Counted from the stretch's first letter, positions 34,603-48,146 are shown. The stretch is 64,000 nt of DNA from Pohlia nutans (GCA_022496805.1 CM040101.1:4590501-4654500), one strand, 5' to 3'. Program-made: numbers and translations. Notes: generated from the letters alone by a model not told the origin.

Positions 34603-37600
34603 TTGACATATGGGAAAAAATTAGTTATAAAAATCGGCCTATCACAATAAGCAACCATCTCATAGTAGCAATTATTTAAACAAGTCTCACTCAAAAACAT
34701 TCTTCCACCTTAGAAAAAAGAATTTAGTTATAATCCAACAACATACTAAACCTAAACTATCAACCAAGGAGGTAATCTACACATAATGATCAAATGATAC
34801 TAAAATCATATAAATATAAGTGTTATCTTAACACATGTATTATACACAAAAGCACTTCAACAAAAGTGTGTCACCAGCATAGACCTATTTCGTTTCCACA
34901 TTATGTACTAAATGTAAAGCACATATCAAAAAAACCGAAACGGACAATGGTATGATATGTATATCCAAAAAAGGACTCTCTGGATTTAAAAAAAATGTCT
35001 TTTTGGAAATGAAAATAATATTGGAAAAATTATCAAAAATTACATAGTGTTACAGATTGCATGTCGGTACACAACAATCATGTGTTATACGGGTCAAATC
35101 CAAAAATCGAATGTTATCCTAAAATATCATATTCAACACATGATCACATTATTGTAGTGAAGTTACTATGTATTAAAGACTTTATGTTAAAAAAATAGCC
35201 AAACACTATCTTTGAGTTTATATTTAAGTATATTATATGGTTTTAGGATGAAGATGTTATGAAATCATAGTCCTTTTTAAATTCTGTAAAAATATGTGAA
35301 TCATTAGAATGTGGATGAAGAATTACACTTTCTCATGAATGTCTTTAAACTCATGTAAATTGAAAAAATGTGTGAGCCCCCAATTTAGCATTAGGGTTTT
35401 AGAGTAGTTAAAATGACTATTTGGATAAGAGTAAGAATGTAAGTGGTAATTAATAAATTAAAATTAGAAGTTAGAGAGAAAAATGAGTTGATTATACCAT
35501 TAGTGAATTAGTCCTTTAATTCATTAATTTACCATGGTTAAAGTAAAGTTAGTGACGCAAGGCAGCAAAAGTCATTTAGTGAGTGGGAAAAGATATGCGA
35601 GCGAGTGAAAAAGACATGCGAGCAAGTTGAGCCTAAAAATAAATGCATGATAATCCAAGATATACTTAAGGATGGGAAATGTCCACCTATAAATGATGTG
35701 GTAGTTAATAGGGGACTTACCGGTTAAACAAGGTAAAAAGTAGACCATAATTTAGTATAAATCTTCTAGCTATTAGAAAATTCTTTTAAAATTACCAAAA
35801 AATCTTAAATACCTTAAAAAGGTGTTCAAAAGAATTTGGTAATTTTTGGGCTAATTTTAGTTATCTTTTATTAGATTTAGGTAGCTGTCAAGAGATAAGA
35901 AAATTAGTACAAAATCGAGGGTTTATCCTAAAATCTCAATAAAATAACCTTAAACTCTTTATAGCACTTATAGATAACCTACAAAATCTTAAAATCATAA
36001 GACTTAAGGAAGTAGGTAATTTTAGACAATATAGCAGTTGCTTAAAGTCTTATAAAACGCCACAGGAGCATCTAGAGAGCGATTGGAGTATAGAAACAAG
36101 GCTTACAAAGATTTTGAGGAATTTTAAGATCATTGGTAACAATGCTTTTGCCAAAAAAAGACCCGCAAATTAAGCGGAGGAAGCATGGGGCAGCTTAAAT
36201 TTAACCAACATGCCTCAAAGTGATAAATTTTACTATTTTTAGTAAGTTACAGGATCCCCTCCCTAATTTTAGCCTCTTGAATCTAATGGCGAGATCGGTT
36301 TGTTAATCCAACCTTTGATGTAAAACTTATTAACCAAGCCAGAGTAATTAAGGATTTTTAATTAATTAGCACTAATTAGCATTTTGGGTAGAAGGAATAT
36401 TATTTTGGACGGCGAGATGCTTGAGGAAGGCCCTTAAGAAGCTTCCTTAGAAGCCTTGGTGTCTCCTCCATGCGAAAATATAAATAGCCACGTGGAGTCC
36501 TTTAGAAATCACACTCTACTTCCTTCTATATCATTCTCTCTATCACTCTCTCGACTCTCTTCTTCCTACTAGCTCTACTCTAGTTCTACTTCTCCTTCTA
36601 CTCTCTCTACGAGTACTCTCTCTGTGGTACTACAAACTCCACTTGAGTAGCAATTGTGTGAGTGCATTGGACTTGTTCTAATTTATCAAAAAAAATCCAA
36701 AAAAATTAGTATGTTTTGTTGTTGACTTGTATTTTCTCTTCTTGAGTGTTTAGTGCAAGTAGTACTAGGATGTAGCGCTTGAGTGTTAGAAGACTTAGCG
36801 ACAAAGAATTAAAAGAAAAAAAAATTAAATTAAATTTTAAAAATAAAAAAGTGAGTTGTAGGCAAAAAAAAAGAGTAGAGGGCCCCTTACCGGCCCTCAA
36901 CCGTTTTCTATCTCCACCGGGGCCCTCTATCTCTACTGGTCCTCTATCCTGCAGTACCGGCCCCAGTACCGGGTGGCATCTTCACCACTACCGACCCTGG
37001 TACCGATATAGGCCACTGTACTGTTTTTTTAACAGTGTTGGTTGCCTTTCTTTTAGTACTTTTTTGGTTTTTTTTTAACTAATTTTTTTTATTTTCATAT
37101 ATCTTTTGAAACTTGAAGTGGTTATTTAAGCAATTTGGAAAATAAACATTGATACAAAAACATGGTTCTACAACGTTTTGCATGGACGCGGCCAATTCTG
37201 TTAAACAAGGTAAAAATTCTAAAAAAATTCCTTAAATTTTTTGTAATTGAGCTAAACAACAGTCTATTATATGAAAGGCAGTCATTGTGAATTTTTTTGA
37301 GTTAGTATTTATTGATTGTGGTTCTAATCTTTCTATCCAACTTGGTAATAGTTATTGCGTAGGATTCTTGTTGTTACATTTATTTCAACACTTTGGGTAG
37401 CCTTGCTAAAAAATCTAAGTCAATGAGATTCATGGGGCACTTTAATGGAACTTTTGTCCAAATCACATGGGTTGCATGCCATGAGTTGTGAGCTCTTCTA
37501 ATTGGAGGAAAGTTGAAGGGATAATCTAATTTAGCCAAAACCTCATGCTTCCAGTCATACCTGCACCCATTACAAGGTCTCTGAAAAAATGCTAATAAAT

Positions 37601-37962
37601 TAAACATCTTGTCAAAATGAGACATGCATCTTGTTGACTACCTCATCTTGAGGATGGTCAAAAATGGCATATCATTTCAACTTGTTTTTTAGTTTGGAAG
37701 TCTATCAAAGCAAGGTTGCCCGGAATTTTCAAGGCCTAAAATTTCAGAATTTCAACTTCATTTGCTATCATCTTGACATTCATAAGGTCAAATGTTCTTG
37801 CAAATGTTTTGAAGTTTTGAGGGATAGTTTATAAGGCCTAGGAGTACAAGATCCTACGATTGGAATGTGAAAAATGGGTTTTGAAGAGCATTAGAGATCA
37901 TCCACAAAAAATGTCCAAAATGAGGCAGTTTTTGATGGGGATCCCCATCGGGTATTTAGAGG
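34603..37962. other. Gene-free stretch with LTR-like segment
   Basis: From TGTGAGCCCCC at 35371 the sequence is AT-rich until a TATAAATA box near 36479, followed by a long CT-rich leader (36520-36620). This is the layout of an LTR or promoter, but no gag/pol, primer-binding site or paired repeat was found. CTACCGG-type repeats occur near 36890-37010. ORFs at 36706-37078 and 37380-37625 have no family features. Confidence 0.35.
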
Positions 37963-38512
37963 TTAACCCCTAAATGACCGATCGACCATTTTCTGGTCGC
38001 AGCCTAAACAGCAGTGAGTGCCAATGGTCAAGAAATTACATTTTTCAAGTTTTGATTTTTTGTCGAAATTGGGAGTAGAGATCGTGTTCTAGTGTTGTTT
38101 GATACATTCATTTGCAATATTGAGGTTCACTAAGGATTTTTTCGAAGACAAAGACCTCAATATTGTCCTGGTGTTATAAAACTTACTATTTCCGGAAACT
38201 AATGATGTTCTCCCATTTGAAAAAAATATATTTTTAAAATTTTAAAATAGAATGTTTAGATTTAACCAATTATACCAAATTCCAAATTCCAAAAATAGAA
38301 TTTTAAATTTTGATGAATAATAAATGATAAATGCTTCTAAATTCATTAAATGAGTATCTAAAACTGTTTTTGGAAGTTTGACTATACGGATAATTACTTA
38401 ACATCATGCTTCTCATTTTCTCTTTTGGACCAAACTTCATCAAAGTTGCAGAAGTAACATTGAATAACACATCTAGGTTTTGTCCTTATCCCCTCTGTCA
38501 TTTAGGGATTAA
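37963..38512. repeat. TTAA-flanked element, family D, intact copy
   Basis: TTAA flanks; begins CCCCTAAATGACCGATCG and ends CTCTGTCATTTAGGGA. A second copy lies in reverse orientation at 48868-50233, where it is interrupted by another element. Confidence 0.85.
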
Positions 38513-40464
38513 TCTGAGGAAATTTTATGTTGCTTAAAGCTATTAACTCATTTTTACAAGGCAAATTTTGAACTAAATTCTTAGAAGCTTTTTATGAGAT
38601 ATAAATGCAAATTATTATAAGTAATTTTCAAAGAGTAGTCTTGAAAATAAGAACTAATTGATCAATCAACAATTAGCTAAAGAACTTATGAATGTTGCAG
38701 ATGAATCAAAAACCTCATGTTGATTCACTTTTGTACAGTACATCACTTAAATTTACTCATAATTACTCCAGAAACATGAGTACCATATATGAGGTTTAGA
38801 TTCTACAGACTTAAGTAGTCAGTCCAAATTGAAATTTCTATGTTCGATTTTGAGAGGTTTATGTCACCCTAAACCAATCACAACATGACATGTGCCACTT
38901 CTTAACAAACACTAATTTATTTACGTTGAAACTAATCATGACGAAGGGCAGGTTTTGAGTCTTTAGTTGTACATGTACTCAACTTCAGATTTACTTTTTC
39001 TAACTTCAAATCTAGATTCAGCAAGCCACGCTTTTAGAACCATTTTGCTTCTTGGAAATTTACCTTATTGTTTTTGGAAAGTAGCAAGGAAGGCTGACCT
39101 GAAAAAGTTGCATAAATTAAATGAAACAAATAACATTCATGAAGTTTAATTGCAAAAAATAAGAAGAATTGCTGCACAGTTGCACATTCTGCACACAATC
39201 CCTCATCCTATTCACATAGGCAACATTCTTATGCCTGCAGGTAATGGAAAATGCCACTGCCATTGGGTAGTCCATGGTCCAGCCAATGAACAAGTTATGG
39301 CTTCCAACAAAAAACACTGAATTTTAAAGAAAGCAAATCCAATACTGTGGGATACTATTTGCTTTGCATAACAACTGATCTTACTCTCAGCTCTTTCAAT
39401 GAAAAGAAGGCTCTGTAAGGGATCCCGCTAATTTGTCAAATAGCCCGAAGTTGGTTTCGGGTTGAAAGAATGGTAAAAATATATGTGCAAAAAAATTCCT
39501 AAGCTGATGTTCCAAAGAATTTCTAGATGTAAATTCTGCAAAGCCAATAGATGCTACCCAGTCCTACATTTCTTGTCCACAGGAACCTGCTGTGTGGGGT
39601 GCACAATTATATCACAGATCAATTTCACCTGCACAGGTACCGCAGATTTGTCATAACAAGGCACCAATTGGCAAAGCTTTTTCTCTCAAACACTACAAGG
39701 AGAAGGCGTCGCTTTTCACTCCTTCTGTGAGTCAACCAGAGCCACTTCGCACTCACCAATTTTTTGGTTGGATTTGGTGAGTGCAATTCGTCACATAGGA
39801 CAAGCATGTAGAGTGAAAAGCGACAATGAACAGGATCCTCCAAGGTGAGAAACGACGCCTCTGCTTGTAGCGAAAGGGAATGTAAAAGAAAGAGACAACA
39901 AGAGCTTGTCATGGGCCAGAAAATCTTGACAATTTTCTTTAAGGTTTTCCTTATTAACTAGCCCAACACAAGGTAGAGGATACTAGAACCATCAGAGACC
40001 TCAAAAAAAACCACCTTATTTGTGTCATGTGATTATTTTTTATCACTATGTATCAGTGTCTTAGGTTCCAAACTTTGATATGTACACTATTGGTCCATAG
40101 TGGCACAAATAGGGTAGCTTATCTTAATTTTGTCTCGTATTGATTGACCCATGTTACCAACAATAACTCATCTATTCATACTCAATTGGCCTTCAATTCA
40201 CGAGGTAAATCATCCTTGTGATCACTATGTATCACACTCCTACATATCGATCAAACAGCCCAATCCAGGCCAGCTCATGGTTCTTTTTAGCAATTTTCAG
40301 TAATACTACATGAACTTGCTTTTGTTCAAATTTGTTTGTATTTTGATCAACAATTTTCTTCTCTAATTCCAGTAATGTAAAATTTGGTCCCATTTGAATT
40401 ATGTTTGAACATTTGAAGCTGTCAGTTTTAAATCATGAATCCTTGGAGTATGTGTATAGATGCT
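38513..40464. other. Gene-free stretch with small repeats
   Basis: Includes a ~110-bp MITE-like segment at 40011-40122 (CCACCTTATTTGTGTCATG ... GGCACAAATAGGGTAG), with a related copy at 44384-44490. A GTGAGTGC/CACTTCGCACTCACC inverted pair near 39690-39860 resembles 10080-10200. No coding exon recognised. Confidence 0.4.
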
Positions 40465-40827
40465 TTAACCCCTAAAAGTGCTCTTCGAAAAGGTCAACTC
40501 ATAGAATTAAGCAACCACAAAATCCCCGAAAATCACTACACTTAGAGTATTTACATTTCAATCAATCACAACAAATTTCATGTAGAAATTGTCAATATCT
40601 TATTCGTAATCAAATTACAAAAGAATTTTCAATATCAAGTTTCAAATTCTATACAAAAATATTGGTGATAGCAATCATAGATCTGACCATATGGATAGAA
40701 TCTAAAATTGATAATGTACAACTTTTATTCATACATCAAGTTCAAAATATCCCTGTGGGTTGCATTTTATGATGCATCTTTGCAAAACTGCCGAATTTGG
40801 AGAAGGGTGAGGACGTTTAGGGGTTAA
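40465..40827. repeat. TTAA-flanked element at the 3' side of the NHL gene
   Basis: TTAA flanks; begins CCCCTAAAAGTGC and ends GAGGACGTTTAGGGG. Its right TTAA supplies the TAA that ends the unspliced NHL reading frame. Confidence 0.8.
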
Positions 40828-41873
40828 GGTAGAGGAACTTGTAATTTCCGCGTGTCAGTTTTACCGTGCATGGGTGGAGATGCTGGTACCTTTAAGACGG
40901 AGGACGTGACGCCCCAGAAATGAACGCGAGCTCTGAGGACGCCCACGACAGTGAAAGGAATGGAGTCCTTGGCGGAGTCCTTGAGCAAGCTCAGCCCCGT
41001 TCCCTGCAACACGTCGATCTTGTCCGTGACCAGCAGCACGGACATGGTGTGGTTGCTTTTGCCCGGTTGATCGATGGCCGGCACGGTGGAGTTCCCTACG
41101 AACATGTCCTTGTAACTCACATCCGCCTCCGTGGGGCTGTACGTGATTCGGAAGCGGTTAGGGTTTATGGCTGTCAGATTGGCCGTCATGTTCATCGACA
41201 GCAGCGCTTTCAGCGCAATCCCGTCACGCGTCGGAGCCACCTGCATCATCACCCACATTTTCAACCTCTTTGCAAACATTTACATTCCTATTGCTAATCA
41301 CACACACACAGCAACTCCAGATCTTACGCTTCAGATTCCACAGTAGAATTGCATCTTGTACAATCTTTTCAAAAATGTTTTAGGGGCTTCAGAAAAAGTG
41401 TCAGCTATGTATTTGCAATTTCATGAAACTAATTCCACATCTTGCGCTACGGATTAATTCGGACAGAATGCAGTAGAATGCGCGCTCTCAATTTGAGGCT
41501 ACATTGCCAGCATTGGGGTTTGAACATTCTTTGTCCTCGATCACGAAAAAACGATGTTCCGATCGGGTACAAAACGTAAGATCTGAATGATTGAATATAT
41601 GCGGAGCAGGCATATGACTCGTACCTTCATAGACGCGATGGAGATGTTGCTCATCTCGACGGACGGGTATTGGGGTTTCACGACGAGGTACACGGTGAGA
41701 CCGACGAAGAAAAGCAGGAGGAGCAAGACGAGCACGACGAGGATCGTCCAGCAGCAACATCGCTTCCAGGGATTGTTCTTCTTCGTTGGCGGCTCGACGT
41801 TGAACTCCTCGTGGAACGAGCCATGCTTGGATCGGCTGTAAGGAGCTCGCTCACTGGCGCTCGTAAACTTCAT
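40824..41873 (-). CDS. NDR1/HIN1-like (LEA_2 domain) membrane protein
   Basis: Exon 1 (41625-41873, ATG at 41873) encodes a cytosolic basic/polar head, KKNNPWKRCCCW, then a single long membrane segment (ILVVLVLLLLLFFVGLTVYLV) and VKPQYPSVEMSNISIASMK. Exon 2 (40890-41240, in phase) gives the LEA_2 beta-domain: LKALLSMNMTANLTAINPNR, FRITYSPTEADVSYKDM, STVPAIDQPGKSNHTMSVLL and IPFTVVGVLRARVHF. Plant NHL proteins are plasma-membrane or ER proteins linked to defence and stress. A GTACCA donor lies right after codon 200 (40890), so a short last exon may exist further down; I could not find it. Without that splice the frame ends at 40824 in the target TTAA of a transposable element. Codon use is GC-rich, unlike the surroundings. 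Confidence 0.78.
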
Positions 41874-41929
41874 AGCTAATAACACTTGTACCGCTCCACT
41901 TTCATTTTGTCAGCTGCTACATTCCGTTG

Positions 41930-42351
41930 ATCTATGCAAACTTCATAAAAAAGGTTGTTGAGAAGGATCGCTTGCCTGTGCGCTTCGACATTGTTGAATC
42001 TCCAAAACGCATGCAGCGCCGTGGGAAACGAGAGAGGGCGCGAAAGTGCAAGAAGTTGAGTACCCGGCGCAAATGGGTGACGAAAGTGTGTGGGTAAGAG
42101 GGGGAGCTATTTCGGGAATGAGGTTGCGATGTCCGCCATGAAGGCCCAGAAAACTTCGGGATGGCTAAATGCGTCCAGTTTTCGCGCAACCTCGGGGATG
42201 CGCCTTGCGAGTAGCCATGCGATGCTGCCAACTCGTTCCTCGCAGATCGGCGAGGTGTGTGTGCTTCTGGATTCCGGCGTTGTGAGGGTGGAGACTGGAG
42301 AAGGCTGTGATTCGTTTGTGAGAGATCTCCTGCCAGGCGTTCCGTTGCGAT
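41930..42351. other. GC-richer segment, both strands open
   Basis: Open frames exist on both strands (about 100 residues plus, 99 and 83 minus) but none matches a family. It is upstream of the NHL gene and could hold its promoter and leader or a decayed exon. Confidence 0.3.
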
Positions 42352-42948
42352 GGCCCATTCACACCCGTGAGTGCGGGAGAGAATCTGCGTTTGTCAAGTA
42401 AGTTTTTGGTAACTACATTGTGCTCCTGTAAAATTTATTTTTTTAACCTGATGCATGCAAGAAGCTGCTCCAACGCATTTTGGGTGTCACAAGAAATTTG
42501 CGCTCCACCAACGCACATGCGTTGGTCAAAAGCAGGAAGAGACAATGCTTTGACACCGCAAGAAATTGTATATTATTTTCAAAATTTACCTTGCAACATT
42601 CCAAGAACGCAACGCAAGTGCTGGAGCTTCTTGGTGTGATGGCCCATTCACACCAAGAAGCTCCAGCACTTGCGTTGTGTTCTTGGAATGTTGCAAGGTA
42701 AATTTTGAAAATAATATACAATTTCTTGCGGTGTTAGAGCATTGTCTCTTCCTACTTTTGGCCAATGCATATGCGTTGGTGGAGCGCAAATTTCTTACGC
42801 CACCCAAAATGCGTTGGAGCAGCTTCTTGCATGCGTTAGGTTTAAAAAAATTACAAGAGCACATTGTAGCTACCAAAAACTTACTAGACGAATGCAGATT
42901 CTCTGCCGCACTCACGTTGGGTGACTGGTGAGAATGGGCCATGAGCAA
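42352..42948. repeat. Long near-perfect palindrome (tail-to-tail MITE pair)
   Basis: Two ~290-bp arms centre on about 42643-42644 at TGTGATGGCCCATTCACA. The arms share GAAGCTCCAGCACTTGCG, AATTTTGAAAATAATATAC, the CGTTGGTGGAGCGCAAATTT area and GCATGCAAGAAGCTGCTCC in inverse order with few differences. The outer ends carry the same GATGGCCCATTCACAC motif as the centre, so it looks like two elements joined tail to tail. ORFs of 120-121 residues on both strands are products of this symmetry. A transcript would form a long hairpin suited to siRNA production. Confidence 0.88.
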
Positions 42949-43028
42949 GAGGTTGTTTCTTCCTCCCCGAGTTGCAGTAATTTAATTCCTAGTTCCACTC
43001 AAACCTCTTTAATCTGACTATAACATTC

Positions 43029-43672
43029 TTAACCCTTTTCTGTCCAGATGATGCACCGATTTCAAAGATGTGTTGTAAAATGTTTGATGAATCACAAAAA
43101 TGGAGTTGATATATAAAGAAAAGTTACAAAACTCAATGTGTAGATTACATTTGTTACGGTTGGATTTATCATATTCTTTAATAATATTTTTCAATTAAAA
43201 TTTAAAGGTTTTCTTTTTGAAATTCAATTTAAAATCCCAAATTAACATTTTAAAATTGAATTTTTTTGTAAAGAATTTGGAATAATATGCATTATGAGAT
43301 GGTATGATTTCCATTATTTGATTCTACTTAATTTGGAAAATCATTTTTAAGATCTCACTTTTTGAACAAAATTTGACATAAACCAATTTTGGTTTATGTC
43401 AAATTTTGGTTTATGTCCAATTTTGTCAAACTTCACTCAGAACAAAGTGAGTCAAATTTCACTCAGAACAAAATTTGACATAAACCAATTTTGTTATTTT
43501 TTAAAAATCGCAATATCTCATTTTGAAGATCTATAACTTACAAATGGTAGTCAACTAGCACAAGAACCAAGAGAAATTTGGATGGATGAAAAACATCATT
43601 GTACTTAGTGAAGGATTGCATCAAAAATCATTCAGCATTCACAATATGGACGTTGGCGTGTCAAAGGGTTAA
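43029..43672. repeat. TTAA-flanked element
   Basis: TTAA flanks; begins CCCTTTTCTGTCCAG and ends GGCGTGTCAAAGGG. An internal inverted/direct repeat cluster of AAATTTGACATAAACCAATTTTG-type sequence occurs near 43370-43500. No coding capacity. Confidence 0.7.
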
Positions 43673-45247
43673 TACCTTGCTCAACCACACCCTTTACATT
43701 GCAGCAGCATTGTAAAGAAACTACTAATCAAATAATCCAACTCTCCAACCCTCTTACTTGAATCACTTGAAATTAGCAAAAATTCTATATGATTCCTTCA
43801 ATCCTCTAACAGATGCTTGAGATTTTAAGGTGAATAGTAGAGAGGCTCAACCACATTGGGTACCAACTTCTTTATTGTGGCATAATTTGAACATGTGACG
43901 AGGGTGTTGATAGTGTCACAAGTATGCAGGATATTCTATTATTGTCCCTCTATTACGACATATTTTGGAAAGCCCTACCTTAAAGGTGGCAAGCATGGAT
44001 TATTCACAGAAACAATAATATCGTCATATTATGGACTGTCATTGTATGAAGGATAGATTGTAAAATGTCAGTGTAAAGAGGGTCATTATAAAGAGGTTTG
44101 ACTGTACCCAATGGTGTACTCAAAGTTCAAGGAAAATGGACTACTAACAAACGGCAAAACTCCAAATACTCTGTCCTTTCTTTCAAAATTAGAAAAGGAT
44201 GTTGAAGGGTTACTAGAGGGCAATGAATAGGGAGAATCAACCTCAAGGTACAAATTGACAAATTCAAATTGACACTTGACAAGTTGAATTTTAGAACCTT
44301 ATGAAAGAAAATTGATAAATTCTTATGAAAAGTGACACATGTAGTTAGTTGATTGTATGGGACTCCTAAAAGACATACGGTGAACCGCCCTATTTATGTC
44401 ATGTAATTATTTGTCACATTGTGATCAATGTCTTCCATTTAAAATTTTCATTTGTACACTACTAGTACATAGTGGTACAAATAGGGTGACTTCTGAAACG
44501 TGGAGCAAATAGGGTAGATTACCTTCACAACTGACGTATTTAGAATCTATTATGAATGATTCTAAATTAGAAGGGACTATCGGTGATTCTCCCCAAATCC
44601 TCCATGAACCCCAATATAGAATATCTCGAGGGGATATCAAAAAACATAATCTCAACTTCCGACTCCAAGTAAATTGTTCATTATGAACAATGTGCCCTGA
44701 GATCATCATGAATGAAGAGTATCAGAAATCAATCTATTTGATCTTCAACTGATTACAGGATGATACATTGATTACTGTTAACATTGGCTTCTTGAAGCAA
44801 GATAATAGATGATATTATTCGTGTCAAACAGTTCATCATATGAAAAAAAAAAACTTCCACAACCAGAGCATCTTTAAAGAGGAAAAGAAAAGATTGGAAA
44901 TACTCTAAAATAGATATTGAGGATTGGAGTACATATAACGCTCAGCCCAATCAACCGCTCCACTGCTAAGAAACAAGCACGTTCACAGCTCATGTGACAT
45001 ACTGTCTCAATAAAAAGCGCAGACAAGCAATGTTGGTGGCTGTGTCACTAAACTTTCTCCGCAAACCGAGACCCCAGATATCTATTGATCTTGTGAAGTA
45101 ATCAAATGTCATCTCTCTCAAATGAAACCTAGGAGCAAAACTTGTGGTCTCCGATGAAAGCTACTATTTTAAATGAAAGTCTGTAGATCTCTCTGAGTGC
45201 ACTCCTGACATTTAACGAGTTTGAGGCATTTCCAAGGAAAATGAATC
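43673..45247. other. Gene-free stretch
   Basis: Contains the MITE-like segment at 44384-44490 and eIF3i downstream sequence. The 94-residue minus ORF at 44425-44709 has no recognised features. Confidence 0.4.
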
Positions 45248-47923
45248 CTAAACCTTAATGTGGTAGTAATCAGCATCAAAGAAGTGCACACGGACATATC
45301 CGTCTTCACCGCCACTTGAGAAACTGCATTTCCACCGAAGTTTCACCAAATTAGTAAAGACTTAATACCTTCCTAATTTTGGATGAAAGCTACAACTTCT
45401 ATCCAAAAAACCCAGTAAGCTCAATGGAAACCCTGTAGTCATCATCAAAAGACAATCACCAAATGATTTCTAATTTCTAATATGGAACAGGTAAACTGAA
45501 ACAACTAAAAAATAAAAAACAAAAAAGCCACATCTACTTGCATTCAATCACTTTTCTGACGCACAAGTTACTACATATGATATGGGTGCTCGTCGCCCAG
45601 TTCTCAGCAAAAACAGCGTTGAGAAAAGTAGAAATAAAATTCCCAGCATCGATAAGTAAAGAAAGTAGTGAAAAACTGGTGTGTCAAGAAGCACACCTTC
45701 TACCATCGGGATTGAAAGCAAGAGCATTAATAGGTCCAAAGTGACCCTTCACGCCACCAATTTCCTCTTCAAAAATCTGCACAACGCATCACAAGTTGGT
45801 GAATGCTGATCGCACTCTTTACATACAGTCATGTAGCACTTGTCAGATAGACATACTCTGCGACTAAGCATTTCGGTAAGAAACATCAACTCAGACTGAT
45901 GCATGGTAAGAGTCATAAAGTACGGTATTGACATGATCAAAAGAGAAGAGACTGACCTTGTGGAAAAACTTAGCCTCGAACTTTCCAGCTCGTGAGCTTG
46001 TCATCGTCACTTGTGAAGCTTCTTGACCACCACCAATGACGACCTGTATCAAGGCCACAAACATATCCGAATGAGTATCCTTGAAGTCCCTTGGTATTCG
46101 ATAGCCTCTACCATATGAACTTGTCCACCATTTTCAGGCAAGCAAAAAGTATTAAATTCCTGCCAGTCTCGTCTTCAGGAGAAGACTAAAACAATGCTAA
46201 CAGTCTTACATGGTCAAGGAGAGGTGAAATTGCAGCAGCATTCACAGGTCGCTCTGTAGTGTAAGTCTTAAGCACAGTCAAAGTCCGAATATCCCACAAT
46301 TTTGATGACTTATCGTGAGAACCGGTGATGAAGTGTGAGCCATCTGCTGATTTAGCCATCGAAGTAATAACTTTCGAGTGGCCTGTATCAGGATCACTTT
46401 CCTTCAAACACTTGCCCGTCTGCAAACAAGGCAACAAAAAAATTGAAAAGAACAATAAATGAAAGTGCTGAGGTCTCAATCTCAAGTGGCTGATATTATG
46501 CTTCCAGTACTAAAAGAGTTCAGGAGTCTAAACTAAATAATTGCAGATTATAGGAAGAACCGGAGATCCAAGAGTTGAGACAAACCTCGGCATCCCAAAT
46601 GCGGATGGTAGCATCTTCCCCAGCACTGATGATGGTCTTGTTGAGAGGCCCCCACATAACTCTGTTGATCCTTCCTTGTGGACCCGTGATGGTCAGAATA
46701 TCCTCACTGGATTCTGCATCTTCGTAAAAGCCTCAGATATCAGAAATTGACGAGTACATCATAGAAAATTGCCTTGCAAACCCTAATAACCTACATTCAC
46801 AGTAACTCCTCCAACAAAGTGATACAACAAAAATCTAAGAGCACAAATAGAACATCCTGAGCCTAGTCCTTCAGCATCTCCTTACGTTGATACCGACAAA
46901 GAAATTTTCAAGGTACTCCCGTAAGCAACATCCACCTGACACTTTCAAAATGAAAGCAAATATTGTTCAGGCCTGGGACTTGCAGCAAAACCTTCTAATT
47001 GCGCTCTAGTAACGTAAACGCACACAGCCAGGAGGTAATTTAACGGTTCGAAAATTTCTTCTTAACCTAAATCGAAACTGAAAGACTACCAAATTACGTA
47101 CAGCATCACCGACGGTTCTTCTGCGATAAAAAGACTACTCCCTCTATCCGGAAATAATTTTCCTAGATATTGGCATTTAAATTTAAATTTTTCAATATTT
47201 GTCGTATGATTTATACTGCAAACGTGAGCCCAGTCCACTTCAAACGGGCCGGACAATGAGAGTGACACAAAAACTACATACTATGATTAAAGATAGCCCA
47301 TTTTTCGAGTACTGAGACGGATATTTTTGGAGAAGAAAAAGAAGCGTTAAGTTAAAAGACGCCAAAAGATGGTGAGAGCACTTACGCAAGGACCGGTCAG
47401 ACTCAATCCGCTTCACATGAATGGCCGACTGCTGTTCCATAAAAGGATCGGTGGTAATGACGACCATTTTGTCTCCTTCAGAAAAGCTCACAGCTCTCGC
47501 GGGCGCATCGAAGTTGAAAGAGTGCAGTTGAACACCCGTTTCGCAGTCCCACAACTTCACAGACTGGTCGGCGGAGCTCGTTACCAACCGTGTCGAATCC
47601 CCTGAAAGCCAAGACCATCGCAAAGAAAAACTCAATGAGACAACACGAATCCCAACACTTCGCCACCATAACTAGGGTTTCACTAAATAGTCCAGAACTA
47701 GGGTTTCACTGAATGCGCCAGAATTTTGGAAAGACTTACTGGAAACATCGCAGCACCACACGGCTCCGTTGTGGCCACGGTAAGTGCCCAAGCGCTCGCC
47801 GTTGCTCGCGTACCACACGGTGGGCGTGTGATCCTTGGCACAAGAGAATAGCAAGTCGCCATCTCGGTTGTACTTGAGGAAAGTGAGAGGCCTCTCGTGC
47901 CCCTTCAACAAAATCGGCCTCAT
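45248..47923 (-). CDS. TIF3I1: Eukaryotic translation initiation factor 3 subunit I (eIF3i)
   Basis: Seven exons on the minus strand: 47740-47923, 47386-47601, 46586-46713, 46210-46419, 45957-46043, 45697-45776 and 45248-45323. All have GT..AG borders and the total is 981 bases, giving exactly 326 residues plus stop, the usual eIF3i length. It is a WD40 propeller: [95 protein letters not shown] and [15 protein letters not shown]. eIF3i is part of the peripheral eIF3 module with eIF3b and eIF3g, which helps 43S recruitment and scanning in the cytosol. No broken residues were seen. The intron between exons 2 and 3 holds a dispersed repeat. The symbol follows Arabidopsis naming (TRIP-1/TIF34 elsewhere). 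Confidence 0.95.
47135..47275. repeat. Dispersed repeat with Stowaway-like left end, copy 1
   Basis: Begins TACTCCCTCTATCCGGAAAT and ends CAATGAGAGTGACACAAAAAC. A copy at 60830-60953 shares both ends and CCAGTCCACTT. The start is like the CTCCCTCYGT end of plant Stowaway/mariner-type MITEs, but no inverted copy is seen at the other end, so it may be a half element. Both copies lie in introns of expressed-type genes. Confidence 0.65.
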
Positions 47924-48146
47924 GTTACTTGAATGTCCTCCTCTTTCTTCCACGCACAAAAATTAAAACAGGCGCAGACGCAAAACGCAACTGAATGAAA
48001 TTTGCAGCACTCAAAGAGCCTCGAGTTCCGGAGCTCGGAAGACCCGAAAGAGAAGAAATTAGGGTTTCGTTCTGGAGGTTTTGTGCATTTAGCCACGTTG
48101 GCCCTATAGCGAACCCACGACCGTATTCGGTATCAATGCCCCGCCT

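Noticed and set aside
42566..42948. 120-121-residue ORFs on both strands
   Set aside because: Both are produced by the palindrome and mirror each other.
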